This document shows positions 44,776 through 55,104 of a stretch of DNA of 64,000 nt, one piece after another. The notes under the pieces are model-generated. The model did no database searches, was not told where the DNA came from, and was given only the letters and a program-made list of their open reading frames with translations. The stretch spans positions 186,001 through 250,000 of the forward strand of contig CALFVF010000001.1 in NCBI GenBank assembly GCA_937928735.1, read 5' to 3'. The position numbers and the translations under genes are program-made. Positions within the stretch are counted from its first letter, which is position 1; every line of letters starts with the position of its first letter. Source of the stretch: an uncultured Verrucomicrobiales bacterium. GTDB lineage: Bacteria; Verrucomicrobiota; Verrucomicrobiia; Verrucomicrobiales; Akkermansiaceae.

Positions 44776-44894
44776 GTTTTCTCTTATTCGAGTTTCCAAT
44801 GCCTAACGCAATAAGGCTCTCAACTCATTCCTGAGCGAGAGCCTTAAAAAGAATAGTTAGAACGAGCACCCTCGCCTATCTTCACTCTGAAATT

Positions 44895-45860
44895 TTAGAC
44901 ATCGTGCACTGGGAGCTTCGCCACTTCTTCGCGGACTTTCTCAGCGAGTGGTGTGGAGAGATAGCGCTCTGTGGAGGAGGCGGCGATCACGACAATGCGC
45001 TTTCCTTCCATCTCTGGGCGTTTAGCGAGCTCAATGGCACAGTGAATTGCACCACCACTGGAGATTCCAGCTGGTAGACCTTCTAACTGAGCTAACTGCT
45101 GAGCCATATGAAATGCTTCGTCATTATCCACGGTGAGGACTTCATCAATGATATCGACATTAAGATTACCCGGGATAAAGCCTGCCCCAATACCCTGAAT
45201 CTTATGAGGCCCTGGTGTACCACCACCAATCACTGGTGAGTTCGTGGGCTCGACAGCGTAAGTCTTCATATCACAGCGTGATTTCAGTACTTCAGAGACT
45301 CCTGTGATCGTTCCACCTGTACCAACACCTGCGACAAAGGCATCGATTCTGCCTTCTGTAGCTTCCCAGATTTCCTCGGCTGTGGTCTGGCGGTGAACTT
45401 CTGGGTTCGCTGGGTTCTCGAACTGGCCGGGGCCAAAGGCATCATCTCCTGATTCTTCGATCAGTTGTTTCGCCTTGGCAATCGCGCCTCCCATGCCCTT
45501 AGGTCCAGGTGTGAGGACAATCTCGGCTCCAAGCATGCTGAGGAGTACGCGGCGCTCGATAGACATCGTTTCTGGCATTGTCAAAATGCAGCGATAGCCT
45601 TTCGCTCTTGCCACAAAGGCGAGTCCGATACCTGTATTTCCAGAAGTCGGCTCAATGATAACGCCTCCCGGCTTGAGCGACCCATCTCGCTCCGCAGCCT
45701 CGATCATGGCTTTTCCGATCCTGTCTTTAACACTAAAGAGAGGGTTGAAAAATTCACATTTCACAAGGACTTCCGCCTTGAGACCTTCTGCTAATTTATT
45801 GAGTTTCACCAAGGGTGTATTCCCTATGGTATCCACCATGCTGTTTGCCACTGTGCTCAT
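44895..45860 (-). CDS. cysK: Cysteine synthase A
   Basis: 321 residues. PLP lysine Lys45 is in NPLFSVKDRIGKAMIEAAE, the substrate loop is EPTSGNTGIGLAFVA near 70-84, and the phosphate-binding block is AGVGTGGTITGVSEVLKSRC. It makes cysteine from O-acetylserine and sulfide. It is the last gene of a minus-strand run cysJ-cysI-cysH-cysK, 57 bp after cysH, and probably ends at the bidirectional hairpin near 44738. Confidence 0.96.
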   Translation of the reverse strand: MSTVANSMVDTIGNTPLVKLNKLAEGLKAEVLVKCEFFNPLFSVKDRIGKAMIEAAERDGSLKPGGVIIEPTSGNTGIGLAFVARAKGYRCILTMPETMSIERRVLLSMLGAEIVLTPGPKGMGGAIAKAKQLIEESGDDAFGPGQFENPANPEVHRQTTAEEIWEATEGRIDAFVAGVGTGGTITGVSEVLKSRCDMKTYAVEPTNSPVIGGGTPGPHKIQGIGAGFIPGNLNVDIIDEVLTVDNDEAFHMAQQLAQLEGLPAGISSGGAIHCAIELAKRPEMEGKRIVVIAASSTERYLSTPLAEKVREEVAKLPVHDV

Positions 45861-45917
45861 ATCTGTGTGTAATTAAATAACTGCAGATACCATCGACCAG
45901 TCGCCAGCCCAGAGCAA

Positions 45918-46658
45918 TTAAATATTATAATTTTGCACACCTGAGGAGAGGTGGAGTCCGCACTCGTACTTATTGCCACCGTAGCGTGTCTGCTCGGCAC
46001 TCACGCCATCAGAGACAGGAACTGTGGAGTGCTTATCCCCCATTGTCACATAACCTTCTGACTCTAAAGGGTGGCGCAGAATCTCATGCTCCGCAAAATA
46101 CGCCTGAACTTGGGCATCCGCCCAATCAAGAATCGGGTAGACTTTAATAGTCTTACTCTGCTGCTCCGCAAAAGCGCGGTCGGAGCGGGTGCTCGACTGC
46201 GAGCGGCGCACGCCACTGATCCAAATATCCGCACCGATCTCATCGAGAGCGCGACTCATGGGCTCAATTTTATTGATCACCGCATAGCGCTGGGCGGCTT
46301 CTTCTGAGCCTTCCCAGAGTTTGCCATAGAGAGCCTCTTGGCGTGCTGCGGAAATTTTGGGATTATAGACCCTGAGATCTACATCGAATTTCTGCATTAA
46401 CTGCTCGGCATAGCGGTAGGTTTCATCAAACAGGTAGCCCGTATCGACAAAGACCACCGGGATCTTAGGGGCATGTGTGCTGATGAGGTGCAGCATCACT
46501 GCTGCCTGTAGGCCGAAGCTCGTACTCGCGACAACACGATCTCCGTAGGTCTCATAGAGCCAGGCGAGTCTCTCCCCGGCCTTTTTTGCCTCGAGCTCGC
46601 TGGCTATAGTTTGATCTATCTTTGTCGTTATCTCATCGATTGTATTCACTTCTGACAT
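45918..46658 (-). CDS. cysH: Phosphoadenylyl-sulfate (PAPS) reductase
   Basis: 246 residues. The PP-loop type start VVASTSFGLQAAVMLHLIST (about 40-60), VVFVDTGYLFDETYRYAEQL, and the C-terminal catalytic KYECGLH (Cys233) identify it. It lacks the CC and CxxC cysteines of APS-type reductases, so PAPS is the likely substrate. It yields sulfite and PAP using thioredoxin. It is 12 bp after cysI. Confidence 0.93.
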   Translation of the reverse strand: MSEVNTIDEITTKIDQTIASELEAKKAGERLAWLYETYGDRVVASTSFGLQAAVMLHLISTHAPKIPVVFVDTGYLFDETYRYAEQLMQKFDVDLRVYNPKISAARQEALYGKLWEGSEEAAQRYAVINKIEPMSRALDEIGADIWISGVRRSQSSTRSDRAFAEQQSKTIKVYPILDWADAQVQAYFAEHEILRHPLESEGYVTMGDKHSTVPVSDGVSAEQTRYGGNKYECGLHLSSGVQNYNI

Positions 46659-46670
46659 ACCTATGCTGTG

Positions 46671-48389
46671 CTATAAGGCGGCCTGAGCAGGCAAGTTCAA
46701 ATGGAAGTCTTTGCCGTTCACTGTGGCCTTGATGTAGCCTGCGCGAATCACAAAGTCTCCGAACTTCTCACCTTCGGTTCTATTTTTTGCGTAATCTTCT
46801 ATAAGAGGCTTGAGCGTGGGAATAATTTCATCGCGAGTGATTGCTTCGCGATAAAGTTTATTCAGACGGTCTCCAGCATGGCCTCCGCCAAGGTAGAGAT
46901 TGTACTTTCCAGGGGCACGGCCAACAAAGGCGATCTCTGATAAAAACGGTCTACCACAGCCATTCGGGCAGCCTGTCATACGAATGGTAATCGCATCATG
47001 GCGTAGGCCACAGGCCTCAATGACTTCCTCGATCTCACTCACAGCTGTGGGCAGATAGCGCTCCGCTTCCGCGAGGGCGAGTCCACATGTCGGTAGTGAA
47101 ACACAAGCAATGGAGTTAAGGCGCAGGCCTGAGCGGTGTACGGAATCTGCCATTTTATATTCATCCATGAGAGCTTGCACCTTCGGGCGCTGCTCGGGAG
47201 AAACATTGGCAATCTGGAGATTCTGATTCGCTGTAAGGCGGAAGTCTCCGGTGTGGATTTCTGCAATTTTACGTAATCCTGTGCGCAGATCATAGCCGTC
47301 TTTATCAACGACACGGCCGCCTTCCACAAAGAGCGTGAAGTGGCTATTACCATTGGCATCTTCCACCCAGCCGAAGCGGTCTCCATTGTCATCAAAGACA
47401 AAATCACGCGCAGGCTCGATATCATAGCCTAAGTATTCATTGAGCTTCTCAGTGAACCAGTCAGCTCCACGGTCATCAATGGTGTACTTTAAGCGGGCAT
47501 GCTTACGGTTTGTGCGATCACCGAAATCACGCTGCACCATCACGACCTTCTCCGCTGCATCTAGTACCTTATCAGGTGTGACAAAGCCGATGATATCTGC
47601 GAGGCGCGGGTAGGTTTCTACCACACCATGAGTCATTCCCATGCCACCGCCTACGGCGATATTGTATCCAACAAGTTTTCCTTCTTCTACAATAGCGACA
47701 AAGGAGAGGTCATTGGCGTGGATGTCGACGTCATTGGAAGGAGGGACGGCAACGGCGATTTTAAACTTACGTGGCAGGTAGGTCTTTCCGTAAATAGGTT
47801 CTTCTTCGTCTTTAGAATCGACGACTTTTTCACCATCTAACCAGATTTCATGATAGGCACCTGTTCTTGGTGTTAGATGTGCGGAGAGATCCTCAGACAT
47901 TTTCAGCACCTCAGCGTGCACCTCACTCTGGTGAGGATTCGGGTTACACATGACATTGCGGTTCACGTCACCACAGGCAGCAATTGTGTCCATTGCTGCG
48001 TCATTGATTTCTTTGATCGTGCGCTTCAGCTGAGTCTTGATCACGCCGTGAAGCTGGAAGGCCTGGCGAGTTGTCAGCTTGATGGTGTGATTAGCAAATT
48101 CTGTGGAGAGACGATCCATCTCGATCCACTGCTTTGGTGTGGCGACACCACCAGGTACACGAATACGAATGAGGAAACTGTAGGCTTTCTCGAGCTTGTG
48201 CTTGCGGCGATTGGCACGCAGGTCACGGTCATCCTGCTGATAGCAACCGTGGAATTTAAGAAGCTGCTGTTCGTCTTCTGTGAGACCACCTGTGGAGGTA
48301 TTTGCGAGGCCTTCTGCGAGAGTACCACGGAGGTAGTTACTCTCGATTTTGAGATATTCGTTGGAGGCGAGTTTCTTTTCTTCGCTCAT
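46671..48389 (-). CDS. cysI: Sulfite reductase (NADPH) hemoprotein beta-component
   Basis: 572 residues, as in enteric CysI. Siroheme and Fe-S ligands are in [18 protein letters not shown] and [18 protein letters not shown], near the C-terminal third. The N-terminal substrate domain has [18 protein letters not shown] and [11 protein letters not shown]. It reduces sulfite to sulfide with electrons from CysJ, the preceding gene. Spacing to cysH is 12 bp. Confidence 0.97.
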   Translation of the reverse strand: MSEEKKLASNEYLKIESNYLRGTLAEGLANTSTGGLTEDEQQLLKFHGCYQQDDRDLRANRRKHKLEKAYSFLIRIRVPGGVATPKQWIEMDRLSTEFANHTIKLTTRQAFQLHGVIKTQLKRTIKEINDAAMDTIAACGDVNRNVMCNPNPHQSEVHAEVLKMSEDLSAHLTPRTGAYHEIWLDGEKVVDSKDEEEPIYGKTYLPRKFKIAVAVPPSNDVDIHANDLSFVAIVEEGKLVGYNIAVGGGMGMTHGVVETYPRLADIIGFVTPDKVLDAAEKVVMVQRDFGDRTNRKHARLKYTIDDRGADWFTEKLNEYLGYDIEPARDFVFDDNGDRFGWVEDANGNSHFTLFVEGGRVVDKDGYDLRTGLRKIAEIHTGDFRLTANQNLQIANVSPEQRPKVQALMDEYKMADSVHRSGLRLNSIACVSLPTCGLALAEAERYLPTAVSEIEEVIEACGLRHDAITIRMTGCPNGCGRPFLSEIAFVGRAPGKYNLYLGGGHAGDRLNKLYREAITRDEIIPTLKPLIEDYAKNRTEGEKFGDFVIRAGYIKATVNGKDFHLNLPAQAAL

Positions 48390-48485
48390 AATGATTTCTT
48401 TCTTTGCGGCTCTGCTGAGCCAGAGTTTAGGGGATCGTTTTTAATATTTTCTTCGTTGACTAGTCTATGTTCGCTCTCAAGTGCC

Positions 48486-50261
48486 TTAGTAGACGTCACG
48501 CTGATAGCGCTTCTCTTTCTTAAGTACATCCACGTAGGCTTCTGCTTCTTCTTGTGATTTTTTGCCTTGCTCTGCCACGACTTCCACCAGGGCATCATGC
48601 ACATCACTCGCCATACGAGAGGCATCACCACAGACATAGAAGTGCGCACCCTTCTCTAACCAAGTGTAGAGTTCGGCGGCTTGTTCACGGATCTTATCCT
48701 GCACGTAGACTTTCTCCGGCTGGTCTCTAGAGAAGGCCACATCGAGCTTGGTCAGTGCTCCTGATTTTAAATGATCTTGGAGCTCGAGCTGATAGAGGAA
48801 GTCAAAGGTGTATTTCTGATCGCCAAAGAACAACCATGTTCCCCCCTTAGCTTCTAACTCACCACGCTCTTCAATGAAGGCGCGGAATGGTGCAATACCA
48901 GTACCTGGCCCTACCATAATCACTGGCACATCACCACTCTCTGGTAGGCGGAAGTTCTTATTTTTGTGCACATACACAGCGACTTTCTCACCCACCTTCG
49001 CCTCATCCGCGATATAGGTGGAGGCCACACCCTTACGAGCACGCTCATGCGCATCATAGCGAACCGCGGCCACTGTGAGGTGGACTTCTCCAGGGTGTGC
49101 CTTAGGACTTGAGGCAATGGAGTAGAGACGTGGTGGTAACTTTCGCAGTACACTCACGAGCTGCTGCTCACTGAGCTCTTTCGCAGGAAAGCTCTCAAGA
49201 GCATCGATGACTTGGCGACCCCACATCCAGTCCTTGAGCGCTTCTTTCGCATCATCAGCGAGGAGCTTTTCGAGCTCTTCTGACTGTGCGATTGCTTGAT
49301 ATTTCTTTAGCACGGCACGCGAGAGCGCTGTGATATCGAGGTGACTCGCAAGTGCTTCTTTAAAACTGACTTTCTCCCCACCTTTGAGCTCCACCTCTGC
49401 GTCACCACTGAGCTTGGTGAGACTGAGAATATCAGCCACGACTTGGGCGCAGTTTTCTGGAACAACAGCGAGGGCATCACCAGCTTCGTACTCTAGGCCT
49501 GAGCCTTCTAGTGAGAGTTCGATATGTACTGTTTCCTTTGCAGAGCCTTCGCCGTTCAGTAGCACACTCTCTAGTACCTCTGAGGGGAAAGGATTTTTCT
49601 TTGAGTACTCCACTCCTCCTACCGCAAAAGCGCCAAAGTCCATCATAGCAGGTGCTACCTCAGGAGCAGCAGGCGCGAGTATGGTAAATGCCTCCTTCTC
49701 CCAGGCTGCATAGCTATCATCAAAATCAACATCGCAGTCCACACGAGCAAGCACGCGCTCTGCTCCCAGAGTCTCGAAGCGTGCATCCATTTCCTTACCT
49801 GTCTCACAGAACTTATCGTAGGACGTATCTCCTAGAGCGCAGACAGAATACTTGAGACCTTTGAGATCCACGGTCTTGGTCATCAGCTCTTTGTAGAAGG
49901 CTTCTGCACTCTCTGGTGGTTCGCCATCTCCCCAAGTGCTAACGATTACTAGGAGATTCTCTGCTTTTGCGAGTGATGCGGGCTCAATTTCGGCCATGTT
50001 CTTCATCACCGCCTTGAAGCCTTTTTTCTTCGCGGTTTTTGTCAACTTATCCGCAAGGCCTTCGGCATTTCCAGACTCTGTGCCATAGAGCACGGTCAAG
50101 GGTGTGGACTGGGCTGGTGCTGCTGCCGCTGAAGTGCCTGCAGTCGCTCCCGCAGCCAAGTAACCACTCAGCCATACCTTCTGCATAGGCTGCAAGCTGG
50201 ATAGAACCGTGGACAAGGCTGCGCGTTGGTTCGCATCGAGGGGTGCGTGTTCTGGAAACAT
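48486..50261 (-). CDS. cysJ: Sulfite reductase (NADPH) flavoprotein alpha-component
   Basis: 591 residues. FMN-binding flavodoxin domain is about 55-195 (TVLYGTESGNAEGLADKLTK; VSTWGDGEPPESAEAFYKEL). FAD and NADPH domains follow (PRLYSIASSPKAHPGEVHLT; MVGPGTGIAPFRAFIEERGE; YVCGDASRMASDVHDALVEV). The end EKRYQRDVY is typical. It passes electrons from NADPH to CysI. It is first in the operon. The 160-bp upstream region holds small repeats that may be its control site. Confidence 0.97.
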   Translation of the reverse strand: MFPEHAPLDANQRAALSTVLSSLQPMQKVWLSGYLAAGATAGTSAAAAPAQSTPLTVLYGTESGNAEGLADKLTKTAKKKGFKAVMKNMAEIEPASLAKAENLLVIVSTWGDGEPPESAEAFYKELMTKTVDLKGLKYSVCALGDTSYDKFCETGKEMDARFETLGAERVLARVDCDVDFDDSYAAWEKEAFTILAPAAPEVAPAMMDFGAFAVGGVEYSKKNPFPSEVLESVLLNGEGSAKETVHIELSLEGSGLEYEAGDALAVVPENCAQVVADILSLTKLSGDAEVELKGGEKVSFKEALASHLDITALSRAVLKKYQAIAQSEELEKLLADDAKEALKDWMWGRQVIDALESFPAKELSEQQLVSVLRKLPPRLYSIASSPKAHPGEVHLTVAAVRYDAHERARKGVASTYIADEAKVGEKVAVYVHKNKNFRLPESGDVPVIMVGPGTGIAPFRAFIEERGELEAKGGTWLFFGDQKYTFDFLYQLELQDHLKSGALTKLDVAFSRDQPEKVYVQDKIREQAAELYTWLEKGAHFYVCGDASRMASDVHDALVEVVAEQGKKSQEEAEAYVDVLKKEKRYQRDVY

Positions 50262-50423
50262 TGTTTAGTAAATTACTTAGTATTAAAAGATATTGACGCG
50301 CAGAATTTTGCAGAATTTTTCTAAATCGCAATACTTTTTAGGTTTTTTAGGGGAAATCAGTGCGATTTACAGCAATTTCATACCATAGCATATGACTCAA
50401 GTATAACGAGTTTTTGCTACTTT
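50262..50423 (-). promoter_or_regulatory. Upstream region of the cys operon with direct and inverted repeats
   Basis: A 10-bp direct repeat (CAGAATTTTG, CAGAATTTTT at 50301-50320) abuts an inverted repeat AAATCGCA (50323-50330) / TGCGATTT (50361-50368). All lie within 110 bp upstream of the cysJ start. They could be operator sites for a cys regulator, or the inverted repeat could be the dinB transcript end (dinB stops at 50424). No regulator is identified. Confidence 0.35.
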
Positions 50424-51506
50424 CTAGGCTTCAAACATCTCTAGTTGCTCATCCTTCAAGTCACTTTCTAAGCGGACACCAAAGCCCAGTAAACGCACAG
50501 ACTTCCCCTCTCCCCTGCTCCAGCCTTCCTCAAGGAGTAATTCTGCCAGTTCACCAACAATCACTGTTGAGGCACGCTCCGCAGTCGTCTGGCTGAAGTC
50601 ATCAAACTTCAGCTTCACCACCAGGGCCTTGATTTTCCTGTGCGGGTAGCTCTGCTCCATGGTCTCACGCACACCTTCGAGCAGTTCCAGTAAAATGGGC
50701 CTCAGATCCGCACTCTGGCGCGCGTCCTCTGAGAGTGTGGTCTCCTGACTCACTGATTTCCTCACTCGGTGTGGCTGCACGATTCTGTGATCCACACCTC
50801 GACTCATCTCATAGAGCTCCGCGCCCCAGCGGCCCAGTTTCTCAATCACCTCCCAGCGATCACTACGACTGATCTGCCCGCAGGTCTTATAGCCAGCAGC
50901 TGCGAGACGCTCTTGGCTCTTCTTCCCCACTCCCCAGAGCTTCCCGATAGGCAGCGTACTCATAAAGGAACTCACTTCTTCTGTGGTCAGTTCAAACTGG
51001 CCATTGGGCTTCTCCATATCACTGGCGATTTTTGCGAGCATTTTATTGGGCGCGATCCCAGCAGATGCTGTGAGCTGAGTTTCCTCTAGTATCTGCCCGC
51101 GAATCTCACGAGCTATGGCGGCAGCCTGACTCTGCCAATGACTGACATCCAGATAGGCCTCATCCAGAGAGAGAGGCTCAATCTGGGAGGTGAAGCGCTC
51201 AAACACAGCTCTCACCTGTGCTGAAACAGCACGATACAAATCAAACTGCACAGGCACGATAATGAGCTCCGGACAGAGCTCTTTGGCCTTAAACACCGGC
51301 ATCGCTGAGCGGCAGCCAAATTCTCTCGCCTCATAGTTCGCCGTGCAGAGTACACCGCGTCGGCTACTGCCACCCACAGCCACAGGCTTCCCCACTAGAT
51401 CTGGATTCTCACGCATCTCAATGGCCGCGTAGAAACAATCCATATCAATATGGATAATTTTGCGTGGTGTTTCCACCAAATCAGACTCTAGCGCTTCCTC
51501 AGCCAT
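50424..51506 (-). CDS. dinB: DNA polymerase IV
   Basis: 360 residues, normal for DinB. The N-terminal catalytic start IIHIDMDCFYAAIEMRENPD carries the first Asp, and the second acidic motif LSLDEAYLDVS lies near 113. The little-finger domain follows. A translesion Y-family polymerase. Its start overlaps the end of the lipoate-ligase-like gene by 19 bp, so the two are translationally coupled. I see no LexA-type box upstream. Confidence 0.95.
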   Translation of the reverse strand: MAEEALESDLVETPRKIIHIDMDCFYAAIEMRENPDLVGKPVAVGGSSRRGVLCTANYEAREFGCRSAMPVFKAKELCPELIIVPVQFDLYRAVSAQVRAVFERFTSQIEPLSLDEAYLDVSHWQSQAAAIAREIRGQILEETQLTASAGIAPNKMLAKIASDMEKPNGQFELTTEEVSSFMSTLPIGKLWGVGKKSQERLAAAGYKTCGQISRSDRWEVIEKLGRWGAELYEMSRGVDHRIVQPHRVRKSVSQETTLSEDARQSADLRPILLELLEGVRETMEQSYPHRKIKALVVKLKFDDFSQTTAERASTVIVGELAELLLEEGWSRGEGKSVRLLGFGVRLESDLKDEQLEMFEA

Positions 51507-52207
51507 GCTCGATCAGCGTACCTCAGCTCCATGAGTTGCTCAACAGCCATTGGATCTATTTCCACCTCAGCCACCTCTCGCTGATACGCCAGTGCTTCCA
51601 CAAAGAGAGACTGACAAGACACTACCCCTTCATCACTGTCTTTCTTCACACTACTTTTAGCCACACTTCCTTGGTGCAAGAGCCCGTACTTCGTTCGTCG
51701 CTGGCCAGCACCTGCGAGCTTCATCCCCTTATGATCGAGCACATCATGCTCTACTGGACTGCGAAAACACGCAGGATCTGCACCTTCAGACTCCCTGTCT
51801 ATTTGTAAATTCACCTGCTCACCATGCTGCCTCATAGCCACACCGAGTGCTTGATGAATGCGCCGGTAACTACCAGCACCACGCATACGCTCAAGAGAAT
51901 GCCCTCGTGGAATCACCAGCGTGTAGGTCCAGTCCACACGATGATCCACCACCCCGCCACCAGTCCACCTGCGGACATAGTGAAGCTTCTCACCCGAGCT
52001 ACACGATTGCTGCGGAAAACACGCTAAAGTCTCCGCATAAGTCGAAAAATAACCAAAACTCACCGTCGGCTCAGACCATTTGTAAAATCGAAGCAGAGGA
52101 GTCTCACGAGGTTGCTTCAGCAAATACTCATCTACTGCCATGTTCTCAGCTCCCGACCTCGCAGTGGGGTCGATCCAGAGAGCTAGTCTTGAGAACACCT
52201 TGTCCAT
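51488..52207 (-). CDS. Lipoate-protein ligase A family protein
   Basis: 239 residues from ATG 52207 (MDKVFSRLALWIDPTARSGA). The lipoate/biotin ligase fold is shown by GAENMAVDEYLL, the RRWTGGGVVDHRVDWTYTLV block (residues ~72-92) and KLAGAGQRRTKYGLLHQGSV, with the catalytic Lys in GMKLAGAGQRR. It may ligate lipoate or octanoate to target proteins, or be an octanoyltransferase. Downstream dinB overlaps by 19 bp. Confidence 0.85.
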   Translation of the reverse strand: MDKVFSRLALWIDPTARSGAENMAVDEYLLKQPRETPLLRFYKWSEPTVSFGYFSTYAETLACFPQQSCSSGEKLHYVRRWTGGGVVDHRVDWTYTLVIPRGHSLERMRGAGSYRRIHQALGVAMRQHGEQVNLQIDRESEGADPACFRSPVEHDVLDHKGMKLAGAGQRRTKYGLLHQGSVAKSSVKKDSDEGVVSCQSLFVEALAYQREVAEVEIDPMAVEQLMELRYADRAWLRKR

Positions 52208-52273
52208 AGAAATTCTCAAGCTCGCTATGCCTCAAGCATTCTCAACCTTCACCACCCTATCCCCTGAACAATC

Positions 52274-52984
52274 CTAGGCGATATTAGTAAAGACCTTCTG
52301 TACGTCTTCATCATCTTCTAGCTTATCGATCAGACTCTCGATCTCTGCCACTTGCTCTTCACTAAACTCAGCGGGTTGGCTAGCGATTCTCTCTAAGTTC
52401 GCCTTCACGACTTCGAGCCCGAGCTCCTCGACACCTTGTTGCAGGGTATTAAAGCTAGTGAAGTCTCCATAGGCCACAGCTGTCTCATCGAGCACTTCGA
52501 GTTCCTCCAGTCCCGAGTCAATGAGCTCTAGCTCATACTCCTCTGCATCCGCCCCTTCTTTGAGCTTAAATTCCACCACAGCCTTGCGGTTAAACATGAA
52601 GTTGAGCGCCCCACTTGTCATCAGCTCGCCACCATTTTTATTAAAAATCGTGCGGACATTGGAGAAGGTACGTGTGTTATTATCTGTCGCGCATTCCACC
52701 CAGAGAAGTACGCCGTATGGGCCTTTGCCCTCATAGTTCACTTCATCATAGTTCGCGGCGTCCTTACCGTCGGCGCGTTTGATCGCCTTATCGATATTGT
52801 CCTTAGGCATGTTCTGCGCCTTAGCGTTCATGATCGCTGTGCGCAGTTTTGTATTACTCTCAGGGTCAGAGCCACCCTCTTTCGCAGCAATGGTAATCAC
52901 ACGACCAAGCTTTGGAAAAAGCTTAGACATCTTATCCCAGCGGGCTTCCTTACTGGCTCTTCGGTATTCAAATGCGCGTCCCAT
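52274..52984 (-). CDS. YebC/PmpR-family transcriptional regulator
   Basis: 236 residues, normal for the family. Start [20 protein letters not shown] is the conserved YebC N-terminus, slightly altered. [20 protein letters not shown] and [18 protein letters not shown] follow. The acidic C-terminus ([20 protein letters not shown]) matches. Recent work on the family points to roles in translation of proline-rich stretches as well as DNA binding. It is followed on the minus strand by the lipoate ligase-like gene, 66 bp away. Confidence 0.94.
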   Translation of the reverse strand: MGRAFEYRRASKEARWDKMSKLFPKLGRVITIAAKEGGSDPESNTKLRTAIMNAKAQNMPKDNIDKAIKRADGKDAANYDEVNYEGKGPYGVLLWVECATDNNTRTFSNVRTIFNKNGGELMTSGALNFMFNRKAVVEFKLKEGADAEEYELELIDSGLEELEVLDETAVAYGDFTSFNTLQQGVEELGLEVVKANLERIASQPAEFSEEQVAEIESLIDKLEDDEDVQKVFTNIA

Positions 52985-53096
52985 TCTATTTTAATGCTCT
53001 ATTTTAAATTTTCTAAATATCCTAACAAAAAGTCTCACCTCTCTAGAGAAGTGCCCATGGCGAAGACAATTAGGCTAGTGCCTTCCCTCTCGACTC

Positions 53097-54134
53097 TCAA
53101 GCGCCGATTTCCTGTAGTTTCCTCAAGGCTTCAAGTGCCGCTCCATTATCAATCAGCTCTTGAGCTCTTGCGACCCCAGCCTCCATACTTGGAGCAATAC
53201 CAGCGCAGCACAGACCTGCTGCGGCATTTAGCACCACCATATGGCGCTTCGCCCCACGGTCTTTCGCAGAGAGAATATCTTCAAGAATCTTCTTATTGCA
53301 CTGCGCATCACCACCGATTAGCTCCGCCACATCCGCGGTCTCAAGGCCGTAGTCTTCGGGCCCTATCGTGACCGTCTCTGAGTCCACAGCTGTTTTCACA
53401 ATGCGGGTAGAACCCATCAGGCTGCACTCATCCACCGAGCGCCCATCCGCTGTCTTCCCATGGACGATCCAAGTGCGCTCTCGCCCGAGACGCTGTAGAA
53501 TATCCCCGTAGATTTCAGCCAGTGCTTCATCACAGATGCCTACGAGCTGAGTCTGCGGGCGCGCAGGATTCAGCAGTGGCCCTATGAGATTAAAGATTGT
53601 TCTCACACCTTCCTTAGCAAGCTGCGCACGCACAGGCCCCACAGCCTTAAAGGCGGGGTGATACTTCTGCGCGAATAAGAAACCTACGCCTGCCTGCTCG
53701 ATACAGCGGCAAAACTGCTCCTCGGGCATCGACAAATTAATTCCTAAGGCCTCAAGCACATCAGCACCACCGCTCTTTGAGGTAATGCCACGGTTCCCGT
53801 GTTTCACCACATTGGCACCACCCGCCGCAATGACAAACATACTCGTGGTAGACACATTAAATAAATTAAGCTTATCCCCACCAGTGCCGCAGACATCAAT
53901 CGTCACACCAGAGAGTGCTGTTTGATCGAGCCCAGGGTCGAGAGAGCGCTCTAGGAATGCCTCCACAAAGGTGGCTATCTCCTGCGCTGTCTCCCCTTTT
54001 TGGGTCAGAGCCTTTAGAAACTCCGCCTTCTCATCGACCGCCTGCGATTCTTCGAGCAGATAATCGGCTGCTAGGTAGATCTGTTTACTAGAAAGCTCTT
54101 CGCCCGCGCGAAGTTGTTGAGTCAGCTGCTGCAT
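53097..54134 (-). CDS. trpD: Anthranilate phosphoribosyltransferase
   Basis: 345 residues from ATG 54134 (MQQLTQQLRAGEELSSKQI). The GTGGD PRPP-binding motif is in TIDVCGTGGDKLNLFNVSTT. KHGNRGITSKSGGADVLEAL is the anthranilate-binding stretch, and VRTIFNLIGPLLNPARPQTQ follows. It transfers phosphoribosyl to anthranilate, the second step from chorismate in tryptophan synthesis. No other trp gene is beside it. Confidence 0.95.
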   Translation of the reverse strand: MQQLTQQLRAGEELSSKQIYLAADYLLEESQAVDEKAEFLKALTQKGETAQEIATFVEAFLERSLDPGLDQTALSGVTIDVCGTGGDKLNLFNVSTTSMFVIAAGGANVVKHGNRGITSKSGGADVLEALGINLSMPEEQFCRCIEQAGVGFLFAQKYHPAFKAVGPVRAQLAKEGVRTIFNLIGPLLNPARPQTQLVGICDEALAEIYGDILQRLGRERTWIVHGKTADGRSVDECSLMGSTRIVKTAVDSETVTIGPEDYGLETADVAELIGGDAQCNKKILEDILSAKDRGAKRHMVVLNAAAGLCCAGIAPSMEAGVARAQELIDNGAALEALRKLQEIGA

Positions 54135-54220
54135 GCTTACGGTGTACAAAATCTAGCCCTGCTTCAGCAATAAGGAAACTCGCGGATTCTTAAAATCTCG
54201 TCTCGCATCATTCTCCGTGG

Positions 54221-54595
54221 TTACATCAGTCCGTCTGAATATCCAAAACCTAGTAGACGTTGATTCGCTATGTAAAACACGGTTTTCGTAAACCCATCAA
54301 ATGATTCTAGCAGGCAATACTTCATCTTTCCTCCTCCTGAAGAGGAGAATTCACGGCGACCAAATGTTATGACGACGTCTCCTTCATAAAAATCATCCGT
54401 AAAGAATTCCTTATACAAGAGGTCTGTCTCGGCAATATCGTACACAAGAAAAAGACCATCTGTGTACTCTACTTTCTTACCTTTACTGAGTTCCTTTAGA
54501 TTCAACCCAAAACTGTCGATTAGTAAGTGGTCTTCATCAAACCGCGTACACGATACTATTCCTAAAAAAATAATAAGAATGGCAACCAGCTTCAT
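54221..54595 (-). CDS. Small hypothetical lipoprotein
   Basis: 124 residues from ATG 54595 (MKLVAILIIFLGIVSC), which gives a lipobox ending at Cys16. An upstream in-frame ATG (54622) would lengthen the leader. The mature part is mostly polar with an EFFTDDFYEGDVVITFGRRE stretch. I recognise no domain. It is probably anchored in the envelope. Confidence 0.55.
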   Translation of the reverse strand: MKLVAILIIFLGIVSCTRFDEDHLLIDSFGLNLKELSKGKKVEYTDGLFLVYDIAETDLLYKEFFTDDFYEGDVVITFGRREFSSSGGGKMKYCLLESFDGFTKTVFYIANQRLLGFGYSDGLM

Positions 54596-54754
54596 TTTTT
54601 CTAACAGGAAACTAAAAACCACTCACAGCTGACCATCAGCGGCAAGTGACTCACAAAAATAACACCAAAAATTATCTTGTCACTTAGAAAAGGCCACGAG
54701 ATCAGTGGTCGAATGAGCCGTTTTGTTAGTCATTAAACCTGAGTGAATTATTTC

Positions 54755-55051
54755 TCATTTTACAAGAAATTGCGCCACCTCAAAAGTGCAGAAAATTATG
54801 ACTCCTCCACTGGTTATCATCGCTACAAGTGAAAATATGGGATAAGCGACAAAGGCAAGCTGATGGTCGGACTCCAGAAGAAAATAACTGAATCTTCCCG
54901 AGACAAAAGCCAAAATAAAAGCAATTATTACTCCAAGAGTTAGAAGTATAGGATAATGCCACCATACGCTGTTCATTTCGTGGGCCGCTATCGGTCCGCT
55001 CACACATCCGAAAATAGCAATGATTACGGCAGTCAGATCTGCAAGGTTCAT
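54755..55051 (-). CDS. Small membrane protein, hypothetical
   Basis: 98 residues with three hydrophobic stretches: 5-20 (LTAVIIAIFGCVSGPI), 30-48 (YPILLTLGVIIAFILAFVS) and 68-95 (AYPIFSLVAMITSGGVIIFC). No domain recognised. Its start is 54 bp downstream of the DUF6607 stop on the same strand. Confidence 0.5.
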   Translation of the reverse strand: MNLADLTAVIIAIFGCVSGPIAAHEMNSVWWHYPILLTLGVIIAFILAFVSGRFSYFLLESDHQLAFVAYPIFSLVAMITSGGVIIFCTFEVAQFLVK

Positions 55052-55104
55052 TCTGATTTCACTTAGTCATCAATGCCGGGATACGGACAAAAATTTCAAC
55101 CGAA

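Noticed and set aside
44813-44845. Hairpin AAGGCTCTC/GAGAGCCTT downstream of cysK
   Set aside because: No T-run on the correct side for either strand. The 44738 hairpin is a better terminator.
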